Part shown: positions 32,974 to 44,942 of the stretch, piece after piece | Position numbering within the stretch: the first letter of the stretch is position 1 | Layout of the letters: each line of letters begins with the position of its first letter | NCBI RefSeq assembly: GCF_032062135.1 | Contig: NC_092862.1 | Location: forward strand, 66,185,496-66,249,495 | Direction of reading: 5' to 3' | DNA from: Pyxicephalus adspersus | Taxonomy: Eukaryota > Chordata > Amphibia > Anura > Pyxicephalidae | DNA length: 64,000 nt | Notes under the pieces: generated by a model | Told to the model about the DNA's origin: nothing | What the model saw: only the letters and a program-made list of their open reading frames with translations | The model's database searches: none | Program-made: the position numbers and the translations under genes

Positions 32974-35900
32974 TATTTACAGCACAGTGATGTATTTTAC
33001 AAATGTGCCTCATGCTCCACTGGCATGGGGACTCAAAACTAAATAACTGCTGAAAGGGGAGCCAATTGATGCAACTTGCCAGAGAGATCCCTATATGGGG
33101 CTTTGCTCAATATACACTTGAGGACCAGTTCTTGTAAATGTAATGGGTGATTAGGAGTTCAGTACATAACAGCAGTGCATAACAGAGGATGGATATTGAA
33201 ATCCAATTTCTGTTAAAAATAAGCAACAACATGTATTAGTATGATAAATTAAATTTAGTTTGTGGGTACTTTGACCATTGACAATTGTAAAATATTCCTA
33301 CAGCCCTTGTTACATTTTCCTTCATACTTTTAGCACTACTGTGCTTTATAGGATTAAATACAGAATTCCTTAAAAAACATTCTGGTTTTATGAATATTTA
33401 CAAATTACTGATTGACAAGCAATGTATGTGGCTTTGTGAACTAAGGCAATGTCATAATAAAGGAAGAGGGGTTCAACCATTTGTAGTCAATAGGGCAATT
33501 AAAAGTCAAATAATTAACTACTATAATAAATGGTATTTTCAAACAATTTAATAGAAAGTCCCAGCAATTGATGGTTTCCACTTACCTAAATTTGCCTTGC
33601 AGAGGCTTGATATGACATTGCATTTGTAACGTTTGGGTCTCCTCCTTTGGGCTTTTTGGGGTTTACTGAAGCTTTCTGTGTACACATCCAGAGCAGGACA
33701 CTGGCTGGATTTGTATATTTTAATTATTTAATTCATTAATAGGTAAATAGATTTCAGTTTTGAGAGTGAAAATCCTTGTCCTTGTCCTCCGGTTTGGAGA
33801 CTATGTGCTAGTGCTGAGGTGAGCACTTCCAACCCCCTCTTGTCTCAGTGACCTTAGCAATGTCCTTCTTTGGATTTTGTATGGCCTGAGAGGGAGAAAC
33901 AACTTCAGTTTTATCTGCACCCCATAAATCCACATGGCCTACTTCAGCTTTACAAACCACATTGGTCCTGGATGATCCCTGAGAACCACCAAATAACTTC
34001 GCTCCAGGCAGGTGCACTTCACAGGAGGTGGCTGCTGCTTTTTCTCCCACCTAAGGATCAATTTTCTCTATCGATTATGGATGGAGAAAGTGGTGAACTC
34101 CAGCCTTAGGCAACCAAAGCTAGTGCCATATTTTTCCAGGCTGTGTGTGTGATGGGAATCTGTAGAGGTCTGTAGAGAACATGTACGTTTTTTTTTTAGA
34201 AGGATTGCTACCCAGTATAAAATATTCTTCCATTATCTGGCCATATTGATTAAATATGATTCAATAGCCTGGTGTTGAGGTTGCTCCAGGGAAACAGTGG
34301 GAGCTCAGATTAAATTGTGCTCACATTCTCAGGTCCAGGCCAAGACCCCTGCATATTTCTGTTATCCCAGTCAGTTGTTAAAAATCCTATACTTACTGCC
34401 CATACAGACTTTTGTGTTTGCATTTTGACAGTGCTTTTCGGATCGCCAATTAATTTTGACCTTTTGCAGATTCTCTTGAAGGTCTGCTGTGGACCTTCAG
34501 TTCGTTATTTAGAGTGAGAAAACATGGGAATTGTTTAAATATATACACTAACTACATACATTTCTTATTTCTTCTTTTTTTATATATTTTTACTATTCTT
34601 TATTTTTATTGTGCTAAGTTGAACCTAGTGTCAAACTGGAAAAAAACTGTTGAAAGGGAAGTGACTATTCGAGGTAGACTGGGACCAATTATGGCCTACA
34701 CAGTAATTAGGCTTCTCCAAAGGACCTCATGTATTCCTAACATCTGCAATAAAAATTTCACAAACATAAACCTAAAAAACACAAGGAATTAGCTAGTTGT
34801 TTCCTAATGTGTAAATGTTATGAAAAAGTCATAAGTACAGGAAGTTAGTTGTCAATTTTATAATCAAACATTTGTATCTCAAAATCTCAAGAGCATGCTA
34901 TGAACCCCACGAAAAACTTTGCCGCTAACAAAGCTACAAAACTAGACACATTGTTAAGAGTCAGCAATATGCTTGGCACTTCTTAATCTATTTTTTACAT
35001 AACATATTGGCAGAAGAAGAAGAAATCCTACAACTTCACACATCGTTTCCATGCAGCAACACAGACCTGAAATATGTACAAACTATAAAAAGAAAATACA
35101 CTGTGGATTTATCAGCCATAGAAAGGTAATATTCCCCTGTGCGTTACAGTCACTAAATCACACAGTTCAGTTACAGAAACTCTAAGAGTTCTTTACAGCT
35201 AATGGAAAAAAATGGCCTAATGGATTTTATACTGGTAAGGTGAGCAGTATTTCAGCTGTAAATACAGTTCAACTTCACATGTTCATTAGCACAACTTTAA
35301 TATTGGTAACAGCATAATCATATTTGATAATTAGAAAGTTCTGTATTTGTGAAACACAATGTACCTGGCTGAAATTAAAAATCACAAGTGTTTGTTGAGG
35401 TGTCTAGTGCTAATCCTGCATTTTAGAGGATTAACACTGAATAAGCTTGATCTTTTTATACCATAAAAAAGTGGTATTGTTTCTGGCTTTTTGCCACCCC
35501 TCCAAAAAATCTCTAGAGCACTAATAGTAGCATACCTATCCCGTGCATCAACCTCCACAGTCAAGGGGGAGCCAGGGGACTGCATACTGCAGCAACAATG
35601 GCAATTACTGTGGTGCTGCCAGCACTGGCACTCTTGCCCTGGGTTCCAACACAGCAGCCCATGTTTATTTTCAGCCTATACAAATGATGAGGGAGGCCAG
35701 GATAGAGGGATGCTGGCACATTTATACCTCCCTATGCACTATTCCCACTTCATCATTTACCCCTCTTGGGGTGTTCAGGGGTGTCTTGGATCTTTCACAG
35801 TTCTAGTAATGCCCCCTATAGGAGGTGGCCCAGCTTATGATTTTCTAGGTGCCCGCTGACCTATTGTGGGGGCCCAGGTGTATTCTTGTATATTCCAGGT

Positions 35901-36033
35901 TTATTAAAACAAAAAAGGTCCAAGGTTTTCCAGTTAGTTTTCTTTAAAATAAAGCAACATTCTGAGTGAAAACCCTATTTCTGGGAATACATTGATGATA
36001 TTTTTGATAATTTTTAAGTTGTTTAAAAAAAAA
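32974..36033. other. Intergenic DNA; one protein-like minus-strand frame
   Basis: No gene supported. At 33808-34050 the minus strand has an 80-residue frame (MGEKAAATSCEVHLPGAKLF at its start) with protein-like composition but no family I recognise. It could be a processed-pseudogene fragment. 35480-35890 is a less AT-rich block of unknown origin. Confidence 0.4.
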
Positions 36034-36438
36034 AATAGGTGTTGTTAAGTGGATGCTTGGGATATATTACATCTTTGTAAAAGCTTAGGATCCACTGAAC
36101 TAAGGATGCCACTAAACATAAGGTTAATATATGTGCTTTTAACTTCAAATGACATTTTATAATTTTAGGCTTTATTGTGAAGATAATGTTAAAAAAATTC
36201 TGTATGTTTAGTGCCATTGGTACAGTCATTTAGCCAAAATAATAGGTGTTGTTAAGTGGATGCTTAGGATATATTACATCTTTGTAAGAGCTTAGGATCC
36301 ACTGAATCAAGGATGCCACTAAACATAAGGTTAATATCTGTGCTTTTAACTTCAAATGACATTTTATAATTTTAGGCTTTATTATGAAGATAATGTTAAA
36401 AAAATTCTGTATGTTTAGTGCCATTGGTACAGTCATTT
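36034..36438 (+). repeat. Tandem duplication, 207 bp period, two copies
   Basis: 36034-36231 and 36241-36438 are near-identical (both start AATAGGTGTTGTTAAGTGGA and end TTGGTACAGTCATTT). They differ at only a handful of positions and are separated by AGCCAAAAT. Parallel minus-strand frames simply mirror the duplication. Confidence 0.95.
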
Positions 36439-39400
36439 GGTTGGCAAATTTCTTGGCACCCACCAATTTAGATGTAATGCTCCCATTCTATAGAAATACA
36501 AAGCCTGCTTGAATTACGTTTAATACAGATCAAAAGGAGGTTAGCTGCAGGTCAAGTGCACTTGTCAATAATGTAAAACTGATTCCATTAACCAAAACAT
36601 ATGTCATAATATTGTGTACCTATGTTCAGAGGTCATTAGACAGTTCTGTACTAAACTGTGGTGAAAAATAAAGCTACCATTCAAATTCAGAAAATTACAT
36701 TTTTGTAAAGATTTATAGAAAATATCCATGATAGAGTGGGTTATATTTTAAAAGCAGTATCATGATATGTCATGGTACAGGTTCTGTAGCACTAACAATG
36801 TAACTTCTAGTGACCCTTGCACTCCCTATAGCTGGATATTATGGGCATCCCATAACAAGAAAAGTATTGTTATAATGTTTCTTGCAAGCTTTGGTGGTCT
36901 CATTATTGCTATGACTTTTAAACAAATAAATTGTTTAAACACTCATGAGCCTGTGAAAAGTGGACAACAGATTATAAATAATCTATAAATGTTTAATGTA
37001 TAGTTTGCTGCTATGTATTGCTGTCACCCTAAATACAAAGTAAAATCAGCCTGTGAAATAATACATTCCCAGCTATTTCTTCATAAATGCAGATTTGTTA
37101 TGCACTGTATCCAATCCCCAAAAAACTGCATATGTGAAGTTTGTTCAGCTGGAGAATGCCAGTTACAATTCCTATCTTAATGAAAAATGTAAGCTGAAAT
37201 GTACATATATTTCTGACTATATGAAATTATATAAGCATTTATATTCCCTTTATGCAATATATTCCCTGGTTCAGAGGGCTATTTATTACGCTTATAAAGA
37301 GAAATTGAACCAAATAACGGTCTGGTTACCTCATGTATACATAATGGGTTTATAGTCGGTTAGTAATATATTTGGCTCTACCTTGTTCCATCTGGTGTAA
37401 GTGTACACCGGTTAAAGCTTTCTGTGTAACACTTTGAGCAGTTTTACAACTGCTAGCTAATTCTGAAAAGGCACACACTGCTGTGTGAAATCCTAGCTCG
37501 TTAATTAATAGTCAGAAACAATTAAATCAAACCTTAAATATACTGCATTTAATTAAAATTAGCCCTTTTCAAGGATAGGGTATACAATGAAAAGGAAAAG
37601 CTTTGTTTGGGGTAGGGAGGAGCTCGAAGTATCCTTAGGAGTAAAGGATCATCTATTTTTTTCAGATGGGTCACAAGCAGACTTACAAGTCAACGCACAC
37701 CAGGCAAATCATTTGCATATTGTTCATTACTTCTATTTTTTTTAATGATTGTATGTAGTGAATAGCAAATATAATTTCAAAATATGAATGATCACAGGTG
37801 TGTCAATACTTATCAACACTGCTGAGCATCCACATATTAATGTAAAAGCACTTTCTAGAGAGGGGGTAGAGGTCAAACAAATATTTTTATACCAATGTCA
37901 ATTCTTTATTCCCCTAATAGAATATTTATGCAGCCACATTTGAACAGAAGTATTTGCGGTATACATAAGACAGACTAATTGTGCTCATATACAAACATAA
38001 ATGTAATATTCTATCATCAAACAAATGTTTTACCTTGAAAAATAAAATCTTCAAGTCCATTTATTGCAGGTCATGTAGAATCATTGGTATATCACAGATT
38101 CAATGAATACCTGCTGATGTTATTACTGACATTTCTTTAATTAGTGCCTACTTTATTAAACTATGTATTGGTACTCGTTTATAGAGGTGAGTTAACAGAC
38201 CAAGTGAGGGGATTCGGTGGCTGTCATATAAAATTTACCAGTTTACTGTATAGCAAAAATCACAAAGCGTACTAATCATGTGTTAAATATGCATATCTTG
38301 ATCACACAGGCTGATAATATGATACTAAGTTCATAGATAATCAGTAGTGAACAGATGATAGAGGTGCATTCAGGTTAAAAAGATAGTTGATAGACATTCT
38401 CTTAATGAAACAAATATCTAGAAATGTAAACTGCCATTAGATGGAGGTTAATAGGTATTGGTTTAGAAAATGAGAGTTGATGGAAAATTACCTTGGAAAA
38501 CTTAAGAAAAAGAATCAGGAGTAGGGAATTCCACTTAGAATACCTTACACATTTACCCTAATTTTTGTTTGTTTTATTAAAGTAGGAAACAGTAGAATGA
38601 TTTACTTACTAGGAATGAATAAATGGTGCTAGTTCACAGTGTATGTTGAACTTTCCAGTAATATTGTTTGTACACCTCCCCCAATTTACATAATATTCAG
38701 CACATAATGTGCATGCATACCATTTTTAAATATGTATATAAAAAGTGATTTGTCACTATGCTTTGCACATACATCAAGTTACCACTTCCACCTGCCCTTA
38801 GTTAAAACTCTAATTCAGCCAGGTCATGTAAAGCACATGACCTTAAACGACTGTAAAATCTAGGTTCACCAGTACTTAGTACTTGAAGCTTTCAATATTT
38901 TGACAACTTTGAGGTGCTCCAAAATTAATAACTAATGGGTGCTGTTGAATATTTCAGGGTACATTGTGTTTTCAGGATATATATATAGCAGTGTCCCAGG
39001 AAAAAAACAACAAAATGTTTGCTTACAACCTTTCCTAATGCTTTTTTATAAAATACTTTATTGTTTATTTCATGCACCTGGGGGGTTCTTTTTAGCAGAT
39101 GTCTATGCAAGCAAACATATTACCATATTTTTACAGTAACTCTTCCAGTATGTTGAGAAGCATGTAGCTAGAAAACCTAGGGTTTCATTGTTTTTCAACT
39201 GTTTATACTCTACTAAGCCAAAATGAGCTAATTTGGGTAGTTGTCAGTGTTATATTATTGGGCTCAGAATATTAATGCATAATGATTCTGAGATGTAATA
39301 ATTGGAGCCAGCATACAGCTGCCATGATGATAAAGACATGCTATGTAGCATATTAGGGTATTCTGTAGTATATAAAGGTGTGGTGCAAGTTGTTGAATTT

Positions 39401-39466
39401 TTGCACATATGCATAAGTTTGCACATGTTTCTGTGCTTTGAAGCCTAGCTAGACACCATACACATT
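36439..39466. other. AT-rich intergenic DNA
   Basis: No gene or recognised mobile element. 37090-37360 is a repeat-free block lacking a recognisable domain. It is a possible conserved non-coding element. Confidence 0.4.
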
Positions 39467-39687
39467 GGACCTGATTTATTAAAGCTCTCCAAGGCTGGAG
39501 AAGATACGCTTTCATCTGTAAACCTGGGTAATCCACCAAACCTGGAATTGATTTTTTAAAATCATTTGCTATTTTTTAGCAAATGTTAGCAATCATGAAC
39601 CGAATCCATTCCAGTTTTTGGATCACTCAGGTTCACTGGAAAAAGTGTATCCTTTCCAGCTTTGGAGAGCTTTAATAAATCAGACCC
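39467..39687. mobile_element. Palindromic MITE (family P), copy 2
   Basis: Ends GGACCTGATTTATTAAAGCT and AGCTTTAATAAATCAGACCC, with ATT flanking both sides (39464-39466 and 39688-39690). Centre TTTGCTATTTTTTAGCAAAT. No coding. Confidence 0.85.
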
Positions 39688-40601
39688 ATTGGCACAAAGA
39701 GCAAGTTGAGACTTAACAGCTTCATTGGTAATTGTCTTTCAGCTGTATTCCTCTAACTCATGTTCTTTGTTCCTAAACCTCATGCTTGACCTTCATTACT
39801 GACCCAGCTTCTGTCTAACTTGCTTTAGCATTTATGTTGTCTGCCAAATATTTCACATCAAAAGTGAAGCAAAAATGTGTTTATGCTTTTCCTGCACTGT
39901 GACTAAGCCCCCTTTGGGTACATCTGTTTTTCTTTGTTGTTGATTGGGAAATATCAGTAACATCTTAATGTTGTCACTCCCTCTTCATTTTTGGTCAAAA
40001 GACAACAGAAGAGTTCATCAACTTATTTCTAAAAACTGTAATATTTTCTAGGGACAATTTCAACAAATCCCTCTGACAAAGAGTGTTTTTAATAAAAATT
40101 AATTTGTCAAACAAAAAAAAAGTCAACTATATATTGTAATAACATTAACATTGAACAAAAATAACATTGAATATATAAATCACACAACATTCATAAAATT
40201 ACAATCGTCCACTAAAGCATGTTCCAGAGTGGATTACAGATCTCATTTGGTATCAGCCATATTACAGCAATTTTGAATCTTTGTAATAGTGGTGCGTTTC
40301 ATACGGCTTCCTCAGATCATTAGTTGCATTGGCTACATATGATGGTGTTGGAGTAAATATATTGTATGTTTATATTATACAAGAAGGTAGTTTTTTGGGA
40401 ATTGTGGTTTATTTTGATATTGTATATATTGTAGTATGTTACATTCTCATTTGGCTGAACCAGTGGTCTGTGGTATTTGCTACCTTATGCTGTCAAACTT
40501 TTAGATTTAAGAGTAAGGTTACGTTTAAAAACACTGAGTGTTCCCCTGATGCACAAAAAAATGAATTTGTTATTGGGTTCCCCCTTAATAAGCAACACAA
40601 T
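39688..40601. other. AT-rich intergenic DNA
   Basis: Nothing recognised. Confidence 0.4.
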
Positions 40602-40813
40602 GGTCCTGATTTATTAAAGCTCTGCAAGGTCGAAGAGGTTGGACTATCACAGGAGAATTTGGGTGATCCAGTAAACCTTGAATAGATCTGGATTGAAAAC
40701 CTTTGCCAATTATTAGCAAATGATTATTAGGAACTTCATTCCAGGTTTGCTGGGTGGTTCTCCCATGATGATCTATTTTCTCCAGTCTTGGAAAGCTTTA
40801 ATTAATCAGGCCT
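40602..40813. mobile_element. Palindromic MITE (family P), copy 3
   Basis: Ends GGTCCTGATTTATTAAAGCT and AGCTTTAATTAATCAGGCCT, with AAT flanks (40599-40601 and 40814-40816). More diverged in the middle than copy 2. Confidence 0.8.
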
Positions 40814-42558
40814 AATGCCTACTATATCATCTGGTAAAAACTTCTATCACTTTCGATATGTTTAATCTCTTTGCTTTATTTGCTATAGGCTAAAGACTTT
40901 AAGAAAATAATTTTAGATAAACAAAAAGTGTTGATTATTTTCAGTTTCTTTTGTTGCTACTCTTGGATACCTACAATGTTTTTATTTACCTACAGTGAAT
41001 TTAATAATCATTCAAAACAAACTATTGTAAGTTTTGACAATTATTTATCCGTGTGGATAAATACAGTAAGAGCATCTTGATGTAATTGATCTTTTTTGCT
41101 TCCTGATCTCTTTTAACCTCTGTCCTCGCCTGAAGGACTTGTAATATTTTCAGTGCAGCTTCTTTTTAATGTTTCCCTCCCTATTCCCATTGTGGTGCTA
41201 GAAAGGTCATGTGTGGCTATTCATTTTTCTCTATTACAGCTAAGGCTGCAAACTGTGCTCTCAGCTGCAAAAATACATTGGACATGGAGATGTGTATAGT
41301 GCACTGGCATCAAGTATCAGCCCCCCAGCAAGTGCCGACACCTGACTCTACCTTTGTGCTCAACCTCCCACTATTTCATCTGGAATGATTTTCTGGAGGG
41401 GAATGGAAAACAGCAGGAGCTTAGGATGTCAGATGTTAGCAAGATGGGCCTAGCCTTTTACCACCAGTCGGAGAGATCTTTTAATATAAATATACCTGTA
41501 AGGCATGAGAGATTCTCATGGAAATGATGTTCTAATAATCATCCAGATGGGGAAGTCTAGAAAAGGTCAGACATGCTCAGATACAGATGATTCAGAACAG
41601 GTGCTAGATAGAGGATTTTCACATGATACTTTAAAAAGAAGAAGGGGTAATATTGCTGATTTCCATACCAGACTTTTGATATTATTAACCAAAAGAAGTT
41701 GTAATAATAGTATTATTACCATACTGAATACCACACAGCAAAGATTCTAGAACATATTACTCAAAGCAAACTATGTTCCAACCTCTCAAATCCTAGGGTC
41801 AGGTGACACAGCCAGAAACTTGGTTAGCAGGGTTACACTGGCTAATATTAATGCAAGGAATTCTATGTGGCAATACCTGTGATGTGAATTACCTGTGTTT
41901 CCCTATGCTATTACTAAAGCAAGACAAATCTGTCATTTAATGAGTATGCCATGTAAACAGCATTTGGTTGTTATGAATTACATGAATTTACATCACTGGA
42001 CAATGTCTTCATCATTTTTAAGGGACCAGATGTGGGGAAAGTTCGCTATCCCTCAATTTTTGGATGGCCCGAAGAGTAGATTTCTGATCTGGTACACAAC
42101 CGGGGTTCATATTCACGCCCAACCCTACTCATGGCTACCAGGACTGCATACCTGAATAAGGGTCTAGTTAGACAAATACATGCCTCCCCTCTTCATTTAC
42201 TAAACCATAATAATATTTTCTCACAAAATTGGGTCCTTTTCGTACAGGACTTATTTTCCATCTTTATTTCCTAAAAAGCATGTGTTTGAGAAGCTTATAA
42301 AAAGATTATTATATTATATTATTTAGTCATTAGATATTCTGTCATGTTAACATCAGTCTGTTGAATGTAAGAATATGTCAGGCATTGGAGAAGGCTGAAT
42401 ATTTAACCCACACAGAAGTTCCATGAGTGGGTTTGCCAGCTCTACAAAAGTTTCTTTCATACATAAGATAAAGAAAAGTATAAAAAACAGACACAAAAAA
42501 TAAACAATATATAAGCACTTGGCAGAGCAAACCCTCCCTACGGTCCTTCAGACAATTA
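40814..42558. other. Intergenic DNA, no gene recognised
   Basis: Open frames at 41505-41750 (MGKSRKGQTCSDTDDSEQV inside) and 41895-42155 may be debris of an old retroelement, since some LINE ORF1 proteins start in this style, but no domain is identifiable. Confidence 0.35.
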
Positions 42559-42955
42559 GGGACTGATTTATTAAATCTCCCCAAGACTAGAGAGGATAGA
42601 CCAGTATTTCTTAATCTTTTTAGCAAAGGGAACCCCTTGAAATAACATTCAGGTCTTCAAGGAACCCCTGCTATAATTATTATATCCACCCCTCACAGTA
42701 TATTAGCTTGGTGGTCAGTGGAAAGGATGCCTCTCATATTGTTGGCCAGTGGGAAGATTGTCATCCTTACAGATAGCCAAAAAGATCAATGGTGTCAGTT
42801 TAACTGAGCGGCACAAAATGCTTATTGCTCAAGGAACCCCTAGCAGCCTGTGGAGGAACCCTAGGGTTCCACGGAACCCAGGTTGAGAATCAATGTGATA
42901 GGCTCACAGGAGAACCTGGGAGATCCAGCAAACCCATAATGAATTTCTTAAAAAG
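42559..42955. mobile_element. Palindromic MITE (family P), copy split by a hAT MITE
   Basis: Left end GGACTGATTTATTAAATCTC with CCAAGACTAGAGAGGATA, then after the insertion GATAGGCTCACAGGAGAACC, TGGGAGATCCAGCAAACCC and GAATTTCTTA. The right half is missing. Confidence 0.65.
42602..42895. mobile_element. hAT MITE (family D), copy 3, nested
   Basis: Ends CAGTATTTCTTAATC and GGTTGAGAATCAATG. The flanks GGATAGAC and TGATAGGC agree at 6 of 8 positions, fitting an aged 8 bp duplication. It lies inside a family P MITE. Confidence 0.75.
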
Positions 42956-43176
42956 AAAAAAGAAAAAGAGAGACTGTTTGGAGACTGAACAATTTTCTTT
43001 AGCTGAAAAGTGTCAAAAAATATTGTACATTTACAATAATAAAAATGGTGATCCTTTAAAGGTTGCTATTGTTTATAAACATACCCTCTATCTATATTAA
43101 TAATATAGTATATTTGATGTAAAGATTTTTTTTATTAGGAATTGTTTTTTGTCTTAATGTTTATGAATGTCTATGA

Positions 43177-43503
43177 CAGGGGGTCACCAACCCCTGGTCC
43201 ACGGCCCACAAGTGGCCGCGGCCGTCTGACAGCTGAGCCGGGAGAGCATGGAGTCAGAAGAAAGGACCCTGCTTGGGGGGGGCGCACTGGCCAGAGCCGT
43301 GGACCATGTCTCCATCGCAGGCTCAGGGCGGTGAGTGGGTTGTGTCTGAGCCTGTGATGGGAGAGTGGGTGGGTTCTGACATCATGATGCTGCCAAGATG
43401 TCAGTCTGGGGGAAGTTTTTTCCCCTTTGAGTGACACGTAGGCTCCGTGCACATGCACAGCCCGGCGTGTGGTCCGCAAGCTCCAAAAGGTTGGAGACCA
43501 CTT
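43177..43503. mobile_element. Non-autonomous hAT element (family A), copy 2, 327 bp
   Basis: Left terminus CAGGGGGTCACCAACC, right terminus GGTTGGAGACCACTT. The flanks GTCTATGA (43169-43176) and GTCTATAC (43504-43511) agree at 6 of 8. The GC-rich body is colinear with 300-637 (GGACCCTGCTTGG, TTTTTCCCCTTTGAGTGACA). Confidence 0.8.
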
Positions 43504-43645
43504 GTCTATACCTAAGGGAAATACCCCTGGTCTTTAGAACAGGGGAAATAAGTGGGGAGCAACAACTACAGGTTGTCTTAATTGATAATTGTGTTTCTTT
43601 ACATTTATAAACTAACATCATGCTCAAAATGCAATGTTTATTCCT

Positions 43646-43818
43646 AGATTGTAAGCTCCTCGGGGCAGGGTCTTCTCCTCCTGTGTCACTGTCTGTATTC
43701 GTCTACCATTTGCAAACCCCTATTTAATGTACAGCGCTGCGTAATATGTTGGCGCTATATAAATCCTGTTTATTAATATTATTATTAATAATAATAATAA
43801 TAATAATATTATTAATAA
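43646..43818 (+). repeat. L2-type 3' tail with (AAT)n
   Basis: Cleanest copy: TAGATTGTAAGCTCCTCGGG, GCAGGGTCTTCTCCTCCTGT, GTCACTGTCTGTA, CCTATTTAATGTACAGCGCT and a mixed AAT/ATT microsatellite. Confidence 0.85.
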
Positions 43819-44883
43819 TTCCATGTGTCATATATCTGCCCTTCCTATAGAATAATTCTTTAAATGATTTAAATGATCTTCTTACCGAATAATTCATTTG
43901 AAAAATAAGTCACATTCTTAAAGTATCACTTCAAAATAAACAGGCCTCTGAGACAAATATATTAAGTGACATTTATTTTTAGCTCATGGCAAGATAAAGA
44001 ACTTCAATCCTCAGCCTGTGAATACTGGCATATGTTGCTAAATGGATCTGATCTCATTGCTCTGGCAGGATCATTACATCCACTTCTAACATAATCCTTG
44101 CGCAGGCAGCCAAAATAAATATACGCAACTTTTTGTATGCTGCAGAACTTTCTGACACATTCTAATGTGTACAGCATAGCTGTTGGTGTAATACAGTTAA
44201 TCTGAGCTTGCCTTAACTAGTACAAGCCAGTCTTGCCCATTCTAAATGCTTCAGCAATATGGAGGTCACACACAAATCACATATTTTTTTTTTTATTTTA
44301 AAGGTCATTCTGGTAATGAGTTAAGTTTGCAACATTACAGAAAATGTACATGTATGTTCTATGTGCAAAGCTAATCATTTTAACTAATTTACCCATTTTC
44401 CTTCAGTCACAGATTCTTCAACGTACATGTGTCTTGTCCGATGACACGATTAGCCTATAATATATTAGTCTAAAAAATAACAAATAATGTAATTTTGTTG
44501 GTAAGGTAATTGTGTGAAGATCTGAAACTTTCTTAGACAATCTGTCTATTTATGTGTATGCCGACAGGTACAAATAAATCCCCTGACAAAACCAACATAT
44601 AGGCACTAGTGCTGTTTGGTCTTAAACTATACAGAATGACTGCAAGAGATACACAACACAACCTATTTACATAGGTGAGATATCATTATTTACCTTTATA
44701 TATATATATACCTCTTCACCCTTTTCCTACAATATAGGCAGAGGATGGAATTTAGGTAGATCCATATTACCTGAAAATTGGAGTAAAATAAGGATGCCTA
44801 TTCCTAGAAACTCTAAAAAAGTCCTTGCATCCTATCCTTCCTGATGGCCAAAATTTGTTGCTGATGGTCAAAGGATCATGGAC

Positions 44884-44887
<4 letters not shown>
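43819..44887. other. Intergenic DNA
   Basis: No gene. 43980-44290 is repeat-free and of mixed composition. It is a possible conserved non-coding element. Confidence 0.4.
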
Positions 44888-44932
<45 letters not shown>

Positions 44933-44942
44933 TATATATATA
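44888..44942. repeat. (TA)n microsatellite
   Basis: Continuous TA dinucleotides with one interrupting G at 44931. Confidence 0.95.

Noticed and set aside
36023..36466. Two near-identical minus-strand frames suggesting a duplicated small gene
   Set aside because: They simply reflect the 207 bp tandem duplication; hydrophobic, Phe/Ile-rich translation typical of AT-rich non-coding DNA.
41505..42155. Possible LINE ORF1 or other retroelement debris
   Set aside because: Suggestive start and composition, but no identifiable motif or termini; kept only as a note.
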